64,000 nt of DNA from positions 1,302,001 to 1,366,000 of the forward strand of contig NZ_CP136864.1 in NCBI RefSeq assembly GCF_045689235.1, in the 5' to 3' direction. The notes below the pieces were generated by a model. That model searched no databases, was not told where the DNA came from, and saw only the letters and a list, made by a program, of their open reading frames with translations. A program made the translations under genes and the position numbers. The DNA is from Congregibacter variabilis. GTDB taxonomy: Bacteria > Pseudomonadota > Gammaproteobacteria > Pseudomonadales > Halieaceae. Position 1 is the stretch's first letter. Each line of letters opens with the position of its first letter. Shown piece by piece: positions 1 through 9,119 of this stretch.

Positions 1-209
1 CCGGCGACAGTTACATCATGTTCGTGGAGTGGGATGAGGACGGTCAGGTGAGTTCCCGCGCGATTCACAACTTCGGCAGCGCCACTTTAGACGAAGCATC
101 ACCCCATTATGCGGATCAAGCCCCCCTATTCGTCGAGCATGAAGACCGACCGGTGAGATTAGAGTTGGAGGATGTGCTCGCCCACGCCAGCCGAGATTAC
201 CGCCCCTAA
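1..209 (+). CDS. Penicillin acylase-family (Ntn) hydrolase, C-terminal fragment
   Basis: Only the last 68 codons are in the window; the frame is open from base 3 and ends at TAA 207-209. The sequence GDSYIMFVEW, then ASPHYADQAPLF and a final PVR with an acidic helix, matches the C-terminal end of penicillin amidase/AHL acylase-family proteins, where a GDS-Y motif and an SPHY.DQ..LF motif close the beta subunit. Members are exported, self-cleaving amidases that hydrolyse acyl side chains of beta-lactams or acyl-homoserine lactones; the substrate cannot be read from this tail. The gene converges on the DUF599 gene 25 bp downstream. The nucleophile region lies outside the window, so activity cannot be judged. 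Confidence 0.75.
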   Translation, partial: GDSYIMFVEWDEDGQVSSRAIHNFGSATLDEASPHYADQAPLFVEHEDRPVRLELEDVLAHASRDYRP

Positions 210-234
210 AACGAGCTGGAACAGGCAATCGGCG

Positions 235-975
235 CTAGTTTGTGGATGACTCCTGCTGAGAATCCCCTGGCGGCAGCACCAGGGCCTGTTTAATCGCATC
301 TACAGTATTCGACACAAATTCTCGTCGATAAAGCACCAGAACAGTGGTGGTCGTGGCCACTAAAAATGGCACGGTACCAAACAACCAACACATGATAGAT
401 AGACCGAAATAGTAAGCCCGAAGACCCGAGTTGTTGTCATGCCCTGCAGAGTCCATAAGCTTCGCCAGATTGCAGGCGAAGGCCTGCTTTTGCTGTGACG
501 ACACCTGCTCACCGACATCGGGGGCTCCCCCCATTACAACGGCTGCAAAACCGTATTGTCGCAAGCTCCAGGTTACTTTGAAAAATGCATACACCAGAAT
601 AATTAACAGTAGCGCCAGTTTCGCCTCGACCTGTCCTTCGCTCTGATGCTCTGCCAAGGGAATATGCGAACTCAGTTCTGCAATTTGATCACTCGTGGTG
701 AGCGCGGTGAGCACGCCGGCCATTAACAGCAACGTGGCCGAGGCAAAGAAGCCAACAACCCGCTCCTGGCTAGCCAGCAGTGATGCATCGGTCATACGCA
801 TCTCCCGGCTCAACAACCGGCGAGCCCAAGCCTCACGATGATCACGAAGAGAACGCGACAATGACAGGCCACGGCCTTTTTTGGCGCGGTACTTGGCATA
901 GCGCGCGTAACCCGCCCAAAGCAACAGGAAGTAAACAAGAGCCGTGATTTCTAAAGGATCAAAGGGGATTTGCAC
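235..975 (-). CDS. DUF599-family integral membrane protein
   Basis: The 246-residue protein starts at ATG 975 and has four hydrophobic stretches, at about 10-25, 72-92, 118-138 and 190-218, with a basic cytoplasmic loop (KYRAKKGRG) after the first. The layout, the charged RLLSREMRMTDASLLASQ segment and the SIMCWLFGTVPFLVATT helix fit DUF599, an inner-membrane family of unknown function in Proteobacteria. It lies 36 bp downstream of halogenase-like gene A on the same strand, so it may be the last gene of that transcript, but nothing in the sequence ties its function to the halogenases. No enzyme motif was seen. Confidence 0.7.
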   Translation of the reverse strand: MQIPFDPLEITALVYFLLLWAGYARYAKYRAKKGRGLSLSRSLRDHREAWARRLLSREMRMTDASLLASQERVVGFFASATLLLMAGVLTALTTSDQIAELSSHIPLAEHQSEGQVEAKLALLLIILVYAFFKVTWSLRQYGFAAVVMGGAPDVGEQVSSQQKQAFACNLAKLMDSAGHDNNSGLRAYYFGLSIMCWLFGTVPFLVATTTTVLVLYRREFVSNTVDAIKQALVLPPGDSQQESSTN

Positions 976-1011
976 AAGAATCCAAAACCTTCGTTAACCA
1001 TCTTCTGTAAC

Positions 1012-2556
1012 TCATGACGCCGCGCGAACACCGGACTGAGGCTTAAGCGGCATAGCACCCTCTCCGCCTGCGCCAAGATCAGCTTTACAGTAGTGGTCGA
1101 TAAAAGCCTGATGGCTGGGTAGTTGACTCACCGTTCGCTGCACCGACAGCTCAGCGCCCTGCATGAACTTGCGCAGTTCCTCATCACTCATTTCGTCGAC
1201 AATGGTGTGGTACTGCTTGGGCATCAAGCCCTGCCCCAACATCACCTGAATCCATGAGTTTTCCACAAAAAGATCGTTAGGAGACTTAAAAACACGTCCG
1301 GTCTCCTTGAACAGGTCGATACGGTGCTGCAAAGAATCAGGAATGCTCATGTTTTTACAATGACGCCAGAAACGCGTGTCTTCACGGTTGGTCACATGGT
1401 AATGAAGGATAATGAAGTCCCGGATATTCTCTGTATCCGCGTCCATCTGCGTGTTGAATTCTTTTATCTCGGACTCGTGAATGCCTTCAAAGGGAAAGTT
1501 TTGTATCAGGCGAGTGACTGCCTTCTGGATCAAATGAATACTTGTGGACTCCAGCGGTTCAATAAATCCACTGGCAAGCCCCATAGCGACACAGTTTTTG
1601 TTCCAGTGCTTTCGCCGCTGACCGGTTCGAAACTTGATCACGCGAGGATCGTTAATCGTTTCGCCCTCGACGTTATTGAGGATAGTTTGAATAGCCTCGT
1701 CATCCGACATGTAGCGACTGCAAAACACCAGACCATTGCCAACGCGTGACTGCAAAGGAATGCGCCATTGCCAACCGGCATCTCGGGCGATTGATCGGGT
1801 ATACGGAATAGGTGGCCCTACGGAGCGTGTCTGCACTGCAACAGCGCTGTCGCAGGGCAGCCAGTGACTCCAGTCGTCGTAACCGGTATGCAGCGTTTGC
1901 TCTATGAGCAAGCCCCTAAAACCGGTGCAATCAATAAACAGATCACCCTCAATACGCTGTCCCGACGCCAAAGTTACAGACTCTATGAAACCGGTGTTCT
2001 CATTGGTCGCGACACTATCGATGCGTCCCTCCTGACGCGTAGCGCCATGTTCCTCTGCGACTTTTCTCAACAAAGCCGCATAACGTCCGGCATCAATGTG
2101 GTAAGCGTAATTAAGAGCGCCGCTTTGCAACACCGCAAACTTGTTTTGCTGTGCCGCAATCAGCTCAGTGCAATAGACCCCATAGTCTTTACTGATGCCC
2201 TCGTTGAGCCCTTTTAGCCAAAAGTGCAGGAAGTTCGCCGCCCAGCAGTCTTTACCCGTGTAACCAAAGGAGTGTATGTAGTCTTCGTTAACGTTTCGCC
2301 AGTTTTCAAAGGAGATGCCCAGCTTGAAGGTGCCGTGCACCGCCTTCATAAACTCCTTTTCGTCCATGTCGAGCAACTGATGCAACAAAATCAACGGTGG
2401 AATCGTCGCTTCTCCCACACCTACGGTAGGGATTTCGTCCGACTCAATAAGGGTGATCTCCAGGTTCTTTCCAATGAGTTTGGACAAGGATGCAGCAGCC
2501 ATCCAGCCGGCAGTTCCCCCACCAGCGACTACCACCTTCTTAATGGTGTTATTCAT
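1012..2556 (-). CDS. Tryptophan halogenase-like flavoprotein (copy A)
   Basis: This 514-residue protein belongs to the flavin-dependent tryptophan-halogenase family (FADH2 and O2 make HOCl/HOBr, which a lysine passes to the substrate). It has the N-terminal FAD motif GGGTAG (12-17), the GVGEAT flavin segment, Lys78 in TFKLG (counterpart of the catalytic Lys of PrnA/RebH), GWQWRIPLQ (the W.W.IP family signature) and EPLESTSIH near residue 330, containing the Glu-Ser pair of the active site. All key residues look intact. AAGGG lies 9 bases before ATG 2556. It follows the cupin gene by 59 bp. Halogenase paralogues beside SapC, cupin and TonB-receptor genes are common in marine and plant-associated Proteobacteria, but their substrate is unknown. 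Free tryptophan is not assumed. Confidence 0.85.
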   Translation of the reverse strand: MNNTIKKVVVAGGGTAGWMAAASLSKLIGKNLEITLIESDEIPTVGVGEATIPPLILLHQLLDMDEKEFMKAVHGTFKLGISFENWRNVNEDYIHSFGYTGKDCWAANFLHFWLKGLNEGISKDYGVYCTELIAAQQNKFAVLQSGALNYAYHIDAGRYAALLRKVAEEHGATRQEGRIDSVATNENTGFIESVTLASGQRIEGDLFIDCTGFRGLLIEQTLHTGYDDWSHWLPCDSAVAVQTRSVGPPIPYTRSIARDAGWQWRIPLQSRVGNGLVFCSRYMSDDEAIQTILNNVEGETINDPRVIKFRTGQRRKHWNKNCVAMGLASGFIEPLESTSIHLIQKAVTRLIQNFPFEGIHESEIKEFNTQMDADTENIRDFIILHYHVTNREDTRFWRHCKNMSIPDSLQHRIDLFKETGRVFKSPNDLFVENSWIQVMLGQGLMPKQYHTIVDEMSDEELRKFMQGAELSVQRTVSQLPSHQAFIDHYCKADLGAGGEGAMPLKPQSGVRAAS

Positions 2557-2615
2557 CTTAGCTGCCCTTTATCACTTTAGTATTTTGTCTCTGAAACATT
2601 TGCCAGCACATCTCG

Positions 2616-3641
2616 CTATCTATTGAGTGCGTTTAAAAGCTCGGCACGCAATGCTCGAGCACGGTTTTCATCAATGGCTCCGTGCATCCCACGTCCCGAT
2701 TCGGGAATGTGTTCCACCGTTTCGTCTGACGCTTCAAAGACATAATAATCGAATATGTCGCGCCAGGCGTGCCGCTGCTCTGCAGGCAGGCTTTTGATAG
2801 TAAGGAATGCATGCTTGAGCACGTTCATGGGAGTCCCCATGTAAGCCGGTGTGCTTCGCCACCAGTAATTCAGCAAAACATTAAGGTCATCCAGACCTTC
2901 TACGTGATGCCACCACATACTGGGTATGAATAGCGCGTCCCCGGGCTCAAGTATCACCTCGCGTGCAGCTGCCATGGCGTGGACGAATCGCGGAAAACGA
3001 TCAAGATCCGGATGGCGCATATCCACCAAACTGATGGGCTGCCCTGCTGGCGTCACGTCCCACGGTCCCACATACAAGTTCTCTAGTTGCTCCGGCGGGA
3101 ACAACGTAAATCGACGACGTCCCGCAACACAGCAAGCAAGATTGTCAGGAAAATCAAAATGTGCCGAGACCACCACGCGGTTTCCAAGCCACAAACTCGC
3201 CAAAGGTTTGCTCCTGCTCGGCTCGACTGCGTTCTGTGCTGCAATCCCTGGAAACCAATGATCCAACAGACTCGAACCTATATAAAGTGTGGGCGGCTCA
3301 TCCTGCCCGGCGCAGGACTCTATTCCTGCAAAAAACTCATCCAACTGCATGTGCGTGCGCTGGCAGTTAAAACCCGTAAAGTCAGCGTTGTAGCCAATGC
3401 GCCCCTTGATAGCCGGCGATCCCGACGAGGTAATAAGGGGTGCGCCGCTGTAACCACGAAGAAGGTAATCACCAAGGTCTTTCCGGGATCGTAGACCCTG
3501 TTCCACGAGAGGCCAGTGGCCGACTAAACCACGGATCACATGTGGCTCACCGAGTGAATCCAGAAACTCTGGGAGGTCACCCACCTCAGCCGCATTTGAA
3601 GCGCTCACGGCGGTACTCTGGGGGAGCAAACGATCCTCCAT
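2616..3641 (-). CDS. Cupin-like (JmjC/Cupin_8) Fe(II)/2-oxoglutarate oxygenase-type protein
   Basis: A protein of 341 residues from ATG 3641. It shows the double-stranded beta-helix iron site of Cupin_8/JmjC-like oxygenases: HFD (His about 160, followed by FPDNLACCVAGRRRFTLFPP) and the distal His in WWHHVEG after the EPGDALFIPS strand. RRFTLFPPEQ..LY.GP is typical of the family. These enzymes hydroxylate proteins or small molecules; no substrate is known for this genomic context. The frame stays open upstream to a TTG at 3695 inside sapC. ATG 3641 is preferred because it starts 4 bp after the SapC stop, although its ribosome-binding site is weak. It is probably co-transcribed with sapC and both halogenase genes. 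Confidence 0.8.
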   Translation of the reverse strand: MEDRLLPQSTAVSASNAAEVGDLPEFLDSLGEPHVIRGLVGHWPLVEQGLRSRKDLGDYLLRGYSGAPLITSSGSPAIKGRIGYNADFTGFNCQRTHMQLDEFFAGIESCAGQDEPPTLYIGSSLLDHWFPGIAAQNAVEPSRSKPLASLWLGNRVVVSAHFDFPDNLACCVAGRRRFTLFPPEQLENLYVGPWDVTPAGQPISLVDMRHPDLDRFPRFVHAMAAAREVILEPGDALFIPSMWWHHVEGLDDLNVLLNYWWRSTPAYMGTPMNVLKHAFLTIKSLPAEQRHAWRDIFDYYVFEASDETVEHIPESGRGMHGAIDENRARALRAELLNALNR

Positions 3642-3645
3642 AGTA

Positions 3646-4392
3646 TTAGCCAAGACCAGTCGCCGGCTCGAGACGCTTGGCATTACGACGATCAATCATT
3701 GCGCGAAAATGCGCATGCGACGCCATAATCATATATATGGACTGCAGATGCCCGGCCTTGTGTAGGGACGCCACGGCGGCATCATCCAGTTCGTTCAGGC
3801 GGTCTTCGTTGATAGTGTACAAGCCTAAAAGCTGGCGCTCTGCCCCATCGTTCAAGGTAATACTCATGGTTACGTTTTCGATGAGATCGTGTTCTGTGAG
3901 TGCCGCAATAAACGGCGCATTCATCTCCAGACCCAGCTGTATGTCTTCCAGCAGTTCGGTGAGGTTCTCCAGGTAGGGTGTAGAGCCGCCGTGCTCCAAA
4001 AACAGCGGCTGCCCATCCTGGGCTGAAGTTATGAGAGGGCTCTCCATATCGATGGTAATAACAGCCTGCCGGCCATCAGGGTGCTCGGGGTTGGACTGAT
4101 AACCGATGAGAAAGGGCCCGCGGAGAATACTCATGGGAATATAGGCGGGCTCCCAGCCATCCGGCCCCAAAAACAGATTCTCTCCCTTCTCAAAACCCAG
4201 AAGAATAATCGGGAAAAACTGTCCGGTATTGGAATCCTTTTGAAAGAAAATCGGATAGTGCGCTTGGGCGCGTCGCAACTCCAGGGGAAACGTAACCACG
4301 TATTGCACCGCGTCACCGGTATCGGCGCTACGTTGAGTGTGGATACGAACGTCGCGATGTTCGACATTGTTAAGCATTTCAAATCTGGCCAT
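3646..4392 (-). CDS. SapC family protein
   Basis: A 248-residue protein. The segments VTFPLELRRAQAHYPIFF, ILLGFEKGENLF, then WEPAYIPMSILRGPFLIGY and a late DEDRLNELDDAAVASLHKAGHLQSIYMIMAS match the SapC family (named after Campylobacter S-layer loci), whose biochemical role is unknown. There is no signal peptide or membrane helix, so it is probably cytoplasmic. ATG 4392 follows GGAAAA by 8 bases; a TTG four codons upstream is less likely. It sits between halogenase B (24 bp upstream) and the cupin gene (4 bp downstream), the usual order for this locus type near TonB receptors. Confidence 0.85.
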   Translation of the reverse strand: MARFEMLNNVEHRDVRIHTQRSADTGDAVQYVVTFPLELRRAQAHYPIFFQKDSNTGQFFPIILLGFEKGENLFLGPDGWEPAYIPMSILRGPFLIGYQSNPEHPDGRQAVITIDMESPLITSAQDGQPLFLEHGGSTPYLENLTELLEDIQLGLEMNAPFIAALTEHDLIENVTMSITLNDGAERQLLGLYTINEDRLNELDDAAVASLHKAGHLQSIYMIMASHAHFRAMIDRRNAKRLEPATGLG

Positions 4393-4416
4393 CAGGTTTT
4401 CCAATCAAGGCGCGAC

Positions 4417-5976
4417 TTAGACGCGCGATAGTCCGTAGCGGTTAATTTTATCGATAAGTTCACGATTGGCCGGCAGCGCCGTGAGCATTTTTTGCGTCTC
4501 TCGGACGTTCTCAGCAAACAGGTTCTGAGCGCGTTTACTCGCGGCGGGGTCCGCTTGGGCAATCCCCGCTGCGCCCTCAGAGTGAAAGTCCATACCATAG
4601 AGCACATACTGGTAGCTGGCAGTAGAAAACAACTCGTCTACCTGCGCCTGATCTCCATGCCAGGGACAATGATAACCCCACAAAACAAGAGAGTCGCGCA
4701 ATCGATCAGGAATGGACTCGGCCGCGCGATGATCCCGCCAATAAGGCGAATCCTCGCGTTCACTCAACACATAATGCAGCTTCAGAAACTCCATGATGCG
4801 TTCCCAGTGGCTAGCGAACCTCGCATTAAAGCGATCTGCGACTATGTTCATAACCTCACGATCTGGCGGCATGAGTTCACCAAGCATTTTTGCAGACAGC
4901 TCGATCATCACCAGCGCAGAGGCCTCCAGTGGCTCTACAAAACCCGCAGAGAGACCGATAGCCACACAGTTGCGGTGCCAGAATCGCTCCCGGTAACCGG
5001 GACGAAAGTTAATTTTTCGTGGCGTGCAACGTTCACTAAACTCAAGGCCTGCGGTCTCAGCAAGATATTCACGCAATACCCGCTCGGCCTGCTCATCGCT
5101 GGTGTAACGACTGGAGTAGGTGTAGCCCGTGCCCCGGCGAGTCGGCAAAGCGATATCCCAAATCCACCCCGCTTCCTTCGCCGTGGACACTGTGGCCGAA
5201 GCAACAGGCTCAGACTCATCGGTTCGCGGCACCTGCACTGCAAGAGCACTGTCGTTAAAGAGCACGTGGGACATGTCTTTAAAGTCTATGCCGTAGTGCT
5301 CGCCGAGCAGCAGTGAACGCATCCCGGTACAGTCGACGAACAGATCGCCAGCGACCACACGACCATTGGCCGTATGCAAAGCACAAATATCACCGGTCTC
5401 GTCGTTCTCAATGGAATCAACATTTTCCAGCAGATGCTCTACGCCCAGTTTCTGCACGCAATGCTGTTGTAGAAGCTCAGCGAACTTGCCGGCATCCAGG
5501 TGGTAGCCGTAGTTCAGATTACTGGCATATTCGGGAGTGACGATCTGCTTGGGCCCCAGGGCCTGTTTGCAGACCTGTGCCTGGGGTGACACAGCATCAC
5601 AAAATGCAACCTGCTCACGCACGCCCTGCCAGTGCTTGGCTAAGTTGATATCTGAAAACCCCCGGGGAGGGGTGAACGGATGGTAGTAGCTCTCTTGCCC
5701 GCCGCGGAGCCAACCCACAAAATGGGTGCCCTGTTTGAAGCTGGCGTCACAGGCTTTAAGAAACTCTGTCTCGGAAATGCCCATGCGCATCAAACTACTG
5801 CGCATGGTCGGCCAAGTGCCCTCTCCCACCCCGATTGGGCTGACATCCGGTGACTCCACCAGGCAGACGTGCCTATGGGATCCTGCCCGGCGAAGCTCGG
5901 CGGCCAGTAGTCCAGCCGTGAGCCAGCCAGCACTGCCGCCGCCAACGATCACGACTGTTTGAATGGCCTTCGCCAT
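4417..5976 (-). CDS. Tryptophan halogenase-like flavoprotein (copy B)
   Basis: This 519-residue paralogue of copy A starts at ATG 5976, preceded by AGGAA. An upstream start at 6000 would add eight residues and is less likely. It keeps the FAD motif GGGSAG (12-17), GVGEGTWPT, Lys81 in SFKQG (catalytic Lys position) and an IWDIALPTRRGTGY segment where the family has W.W.IP. The late active-site motif reads EPLEASAL: the Glu is kept but the Ser that follows it in PrnA/RebH and in copy A is Ala. The two copies are diverged, so the pair is not a recent duplication. It heads the halogenase/SapC/cupin run after a terminator hairpin downstream of the TonB receptor. A TATACT at 6008-6013 may be its -10 box. 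Confidence 0.83.
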   Translation of the reverse strand: MAKAIQTVVIVGGGSAGWLTAGLLAAELRRAGSHRHVCLVESPDVSPIGVGEGTWPTMRSSLMRMGISETEFLKACDASFKQGTHFVGWLRGGQESYYHPFTPPRGFSDINLAKHWQGVREQVAFCDAVSPQAQVCKQALGPKQIVTPEYASNLNYGYHLDAGKFAELLQQHCVQKLGVEHLLENVDSIENDETGDICALHTANGRVVAGDLFVDCTGMRSLLLGEHYGIDFKDMSHVLFNDSALAVQVPRTDESEPVASATVSTAKEAGWIWDIALPTRRGTGYTYSSRYTSDEQAERVLREYLAETAGLEFSERCTPRKINFRPGYRERFWHRNCVAIGLSAGFVEPLEASALVMIELSAKMLGELMPPDREVMNIVADRFNARFASHWERIMEFLKLHYVLSEREDSPYWRDHRAAESIPDRLRDSLVLWGYHCPWHGDQAQVDELFSTASYQYVLYGMDFHSEGAAGIAQADPAASKRAQNLFAENVRETQKMLTALPANRELIDKINRYGLSRV

Positions 5977-6013
5977 ATCTGTTCCTGCCAATGAATCCAA
6001 TGACCCTAGTATA

Positions 6014-6047
6014 GAAAAACCGCCACTACTAGTGCAGTGGCGGTTTT
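6014..6047 (-). terminator. Rho-independent terminator after the TonB-receptor gene
   Basis: A perfect 12-bp inverted repeat (AAAACCGCCACT at 6016-6027, AGTGGCGGTTTT at 6036-6047) encloses an 8-base loop. On the minus strand the stem is followed by a T run, as expected for termination of the receptor transcript 40 bp after its stop codon. A second small hairpin, AAGCGCC-CGAA-GGCGCTT at 6054-6071, lies just upstream of it. The T run merges directly with TATACT at 6008-6013, so terminator and halogenase B promoter may overlap. Confidence 0.75.
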
Positions 6048-6086
6048 CAGAGCAAGCGCCCGAAGGCGCTTATAGATCTGAGACCG

Positions 6087-9000
6087 TTAAAAGTTAGCGC
6101 GGAAGCCCAGCGCCCAACGCGCGCCGGTTTGGCCGGCCTGCAGAAGATCCAGAGAAGATCTGCCATGCTCCCGGAAGGTTTCGTCAGTGACGTTTACACC
6201 TTCAAAGAAAGCGATGTATTGATCCTCGCCCCCGAATCGATAGCTGGCTCGAACATCCCACTGGCCATACTCTTCTGTGTAACGCGGCTGCGCACCAAAG
6301 GAGTCTGTACCAATCCCACCAAGAAACTCATCGCGCCAGTTGTACGCCAGTCGAACCTCGATGCCGTTCTTATCGTAGAAGCCCACGAAGTTTGCAGAGT
6401 CACTCAAACCTAACAGAGCGAACTGTGCCTCTTCCTCAGGTCTAATAAGATTGTTATAGCCGACGTCCCCATCAACTACGGTGTAGTTAACGATAGCCCC
6501 AAAACCAGACTCTCCAAACGTGTGCTGGATTGCAAACTCCCAGCCGTCAATAGAAGCTTCTTCCTGGTTCGATGGCACCTGCACCCTGAAGTCCATGGGA
6601 CTGTTGCCGGTTGTACCAGTAATGATCTGGTTGGCTACATCAACCGAAGGATCATTAGGGAAGTTATTGAAGATGTATTGGCGAACTTCATCGGATGTGG
6701 CGGCACCGGCGGCTCGCGCCTGAGCTGCTAGACCTCCGTCAGTCGGGTCTCCCAAATCCGGAAACAATTCAACGCCGGTATTAAACGAATTGCCCAGGAA
6801 GTTCTCTACGTCCTTCCTAAAGTAACCAATGGCAACGTAGCTTGTCTCGCCGTAATACCATTCCAGGGACAGGTCTATATTAGTGGACTCTAAAGGCAAC
6901 AAGCCGGGGTCACCCGAGAAGCCGTCACAGCCACCACCAGGCACACATCCACCCACTGTCAAGCCGCCCTGAATATCGGTGTACCCGGGCCGCGACATGG
7001 TCTCACTCCAGGAGGCTCGGAACAGCACATCCTGCATAAACTCGATATTGAAATCGATGTTAGGCAGGAAGTTGTCGTAGGAACCCGTGAGGCTTGTGAA
7101 GTCCTGGACCGCGACACCGTTGGCATCCAGAAGCGTCACAGCGGTCAACTCGTTAGCGGTAATCCAGTCAAAACGATCAACCACCGGCACCAGCGCCTGA
7201 GAAGCCACGTCCGTGTCTTCGTAGCGCATACCAAGGTTTAAGTTAACCGGCATATCGCCCCATTCCAGATCAAAATCCACCTGAACGTAGGCCGCTGTCT
7301 GCTCTTCCTGAGTGCGCTGATCCCGTGTCCACGCCGTTGACGGACAGAAGCCGTCTCCGCAGTCTCCGGGAATCGTGCTGGCATTGCTCACCGTCACGCC
7401 CTGCGCCTCCAGTTCTCTGGCACGGTCGATCAGTGCATTGGTATCCCAGCTAAACAGTTGAGTAAATCGACGATCATCGCCGGCATTACCAAAGTCATCG
7501 AACCAATCAGCCATGGACTCTGGAGACAGCAGATCCGCGATATCGCCCGGCGCACCAACACCACCCCAGGTGTCACGCTGGGTGGTAGCTGACTGAGAAG
7601 TGTTATCAACCTCCGTAGTCTGAATGCCAAAGTTGATCGTGGTGAAGTCGTTGAAATCGAACTTACCTGCGATCTTTGCCTGCTCGATGTTCATCTCGTT
7701 AGCTTCGTTGGTAAATACGCTACCACCGATGAGCATGTCGTTAGGCGACAACGGTCGATCATCCAACAGCCCAACGGACAAAATGGGGAGATCCGTTTGG
7801 AAAAAGCCGCTGGCCTGAGTCCGACGTGCTGTCGTAATAGCCAAAGACATACTGCTGCCGAATTCCCCGTTAGGTGTGCGCTCTGCCGACGAGTCGTGGT
7901 AATCGAACTCCAGTGACAAACGGTCAGACACATCCCATACGGCATTAAAACCTATAGACAGGTTCTCTGACTTGGTGGAGTCGACGCCGACACCCATGGG
8001 ATTGTCAGAAGGGTTACCGTAAAATTCAGTGTACTCAATAGGACCTGCAACCGGACCATCGGTCCACTCGGTCTGACGAGCCGCCGCGTCTGCTAGAGAG
8101 AACCAAGCTGAGTAGTCGTTAAAAGACCGCTCGATTTCTTGCGTTGAATAGATCACGTCCAAGGTCGTAGTAATCGTTTCGGTCGGCGCCCACTGCAAAG
8201 TCAGGTTTCCGTTGATACGCTCTCGGTCGAAGCTCTCACGCACGTACTGGAGCTGCTGCGGCAGTGAGTACAACTCGGCATTATCAGTGGTTCGATTGAC
8301 CTGGTTAGGGTCCGACGGAGGTGCAATTCCGGGCCAGGTGTCGTTAGCATCACCAAATCCTGCCCAGCTACAGCAAGAGGCATCGCCTCGCAGGGGAATC
8401 CAGCCGCGAACCTTTGCAGAATCCACGCCCTGGTTACGTTCTTGGTAACTACCAGCCAAGGCTATACCAAAAGTACCGTCAGCAAAGGTCTGCGCAAACA
8501 AGCCCGAAAGCTCTGGAGTCAGGTCGTCTCCATCAACAGAATCTGCCGAGGTGTCGTGAACTGCCTTGCCGCCCAAGCTAAATATACGGTCTTCGCGCAT
8601 TTCCAAAGGTCGTTGCGTCTTGATGTTAATGGTAGAGCCGATACCACCCGTAGGCAGTTCTGCGCGGCTGGTCTTGTAGACCTCTACGCCCGCCACACCC
8701 TCTGATGCGATGTCCGCAAAGTCAAAGGAGCGGGTTCGATCCTGGTGAGTTGGCATCTGGCGACCATTTACCGTTACCAGGTTGTACTCAGGACCGAAAC
8801 CACGAACGGTCACCTTACTGCCTTCGCCCCGGGTTCGATCAATGGACACGCCGGTAATGCGCTGGAGAGACTCAGCGAGGTTAGTATCGGGCATGGCGCC
8901 GATGTCCTCAGCAGAGATCGCATCCACAACACCCTCGGAATACCGTTTTATGTCGGCGGAAGCCTCAAGGCTCGCCCTGATACCCACCACAACCACCTCT

Positions 9001-9119
9001 TCGAGGAGGCCGGAGTTCGCTTGCTCTTGCGACATGGCTGCGGTTGGTGCCAGCAGCGTACCAACAGCCACTGCAACAGCCGTTGCAAGCGGATTTTTTC
9101 TGAGAGTTTTGTTAGCCAT
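6087..9119 (-). CDS. TonB-dependent receptor (large, Xanthomonas/Caulobacter carbohydrate type)
   Basis: A 1010-residue outer-membrane receptor. It has a Sec signal peptide (basic N-terminus, ATAVAVAVGTLLAPTAAMSQ), then a TonB-box-like EEVVVVGIRASLEAS, a plug domain (ISAEDIGAMPDTNLAESLQRITGVSI, the plug NGRQMP loop and GGIGSTINIKTQRP), a long beta barrel and the C-terminal WALGFRANF ending in Phe for BAM recognition. The plug wording is typical of the large receptors that import oligosaccharides and related polymers in oligotrophic Proteobacteria. It is the upstream partner of the halogenase/SapC/cupin genes. No glycoside hydrolase or sugar transporter is next to it, so the substrate is not evident. 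Confidence 0.9.
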   Translation of the reverse strand: MANKTLRKNPLATAVAVAVGTLLAPTAAMSQEQANSGLLEEVVVVGIRASLEASADIKRYSEGVVDAISAEDIGAMPDTNLAESLQRITGVSIDRTRGEGSKVTVRGFGPEYNLVTVNGRQMPTHQDRTRSFDFADIASEGVAGVEVYKTSRAELPTGGIGSTINIKTQRPLEMREDRIFSLGGKAVHDTSADSVDGDDLTPELSGLFAQTFADGTFGIALAGSYQERNQGVDSAKVRGWIPLRGDASCCSWAGFGDANDTWPGIAPPSDPNQVNRTTDNAELYSLPQQLQYVRESFDRERINGNLTLQWAPTETITTTLDVIYSTQEIERSFNDYSAWFSLADAAARQTEWTDGPVAGPIEYTEFYGNPSDNPMGVGVDSTKSENLSIGFNAVWDVSDRLSLEFDYHDSSAERTPNGEFGSSMSLAITTARRTQASGFFQTDLPILSVGLLDDRPLSPNDMLIGGSVFTNEANEMNIEQAKIAGKFDFNDFTTINFGIQTTEVDNTSQSATTQRDTWGGVGAPGDIADLLSPESMADWFDDFGNAGDDRRFTQLFSWDTNALIDRARELEAQGVTVSNASTIPGDCGDGFCPSTAWTRDQRTQEEQTAAYVQVDFDLEWGDMPVNLNLGMRYEDTDVASQALVPVVDRFDWITANELTAVTLLDANGVAVQDFTSLTGSYDNFLPNIDFNIEFMQDVLFRASWSETMSRPGYTDIQGGLTVGGCVPGGGCDGFSGDPGLLPLESTNIDLSLEWYYGETSYVAIGYFRKDVENFLGNSFNTGVELFPDLGDPTDGGLAAQARAAGAATSDEVRQYIFNNFPNDPSVDVANQIITGTTGNSPMDFRVQVPSNQEEASIDGWEFAIQHTFGESGFGAIVNYTVVDGDVGYNNLIRPEEEAQFALLGLSDSANFVGFYDKNGIEVRLAYNWRDEFLGGIGTDSFGAQPRYTEEYGQWDVRASYRFGGEDQYIAFFEGVNVTDETFREHGRSSLDLLQAGQTGARWALGFRANF

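Noticed and set aside
3642..3695. Extended start of the cupin protein overlapping sapC by 50 bp
   Set aside because: It would begin at TTG, has no good ribosome-binding site and adds a tail without family support; the ATG at 3641 fits the tight operon.
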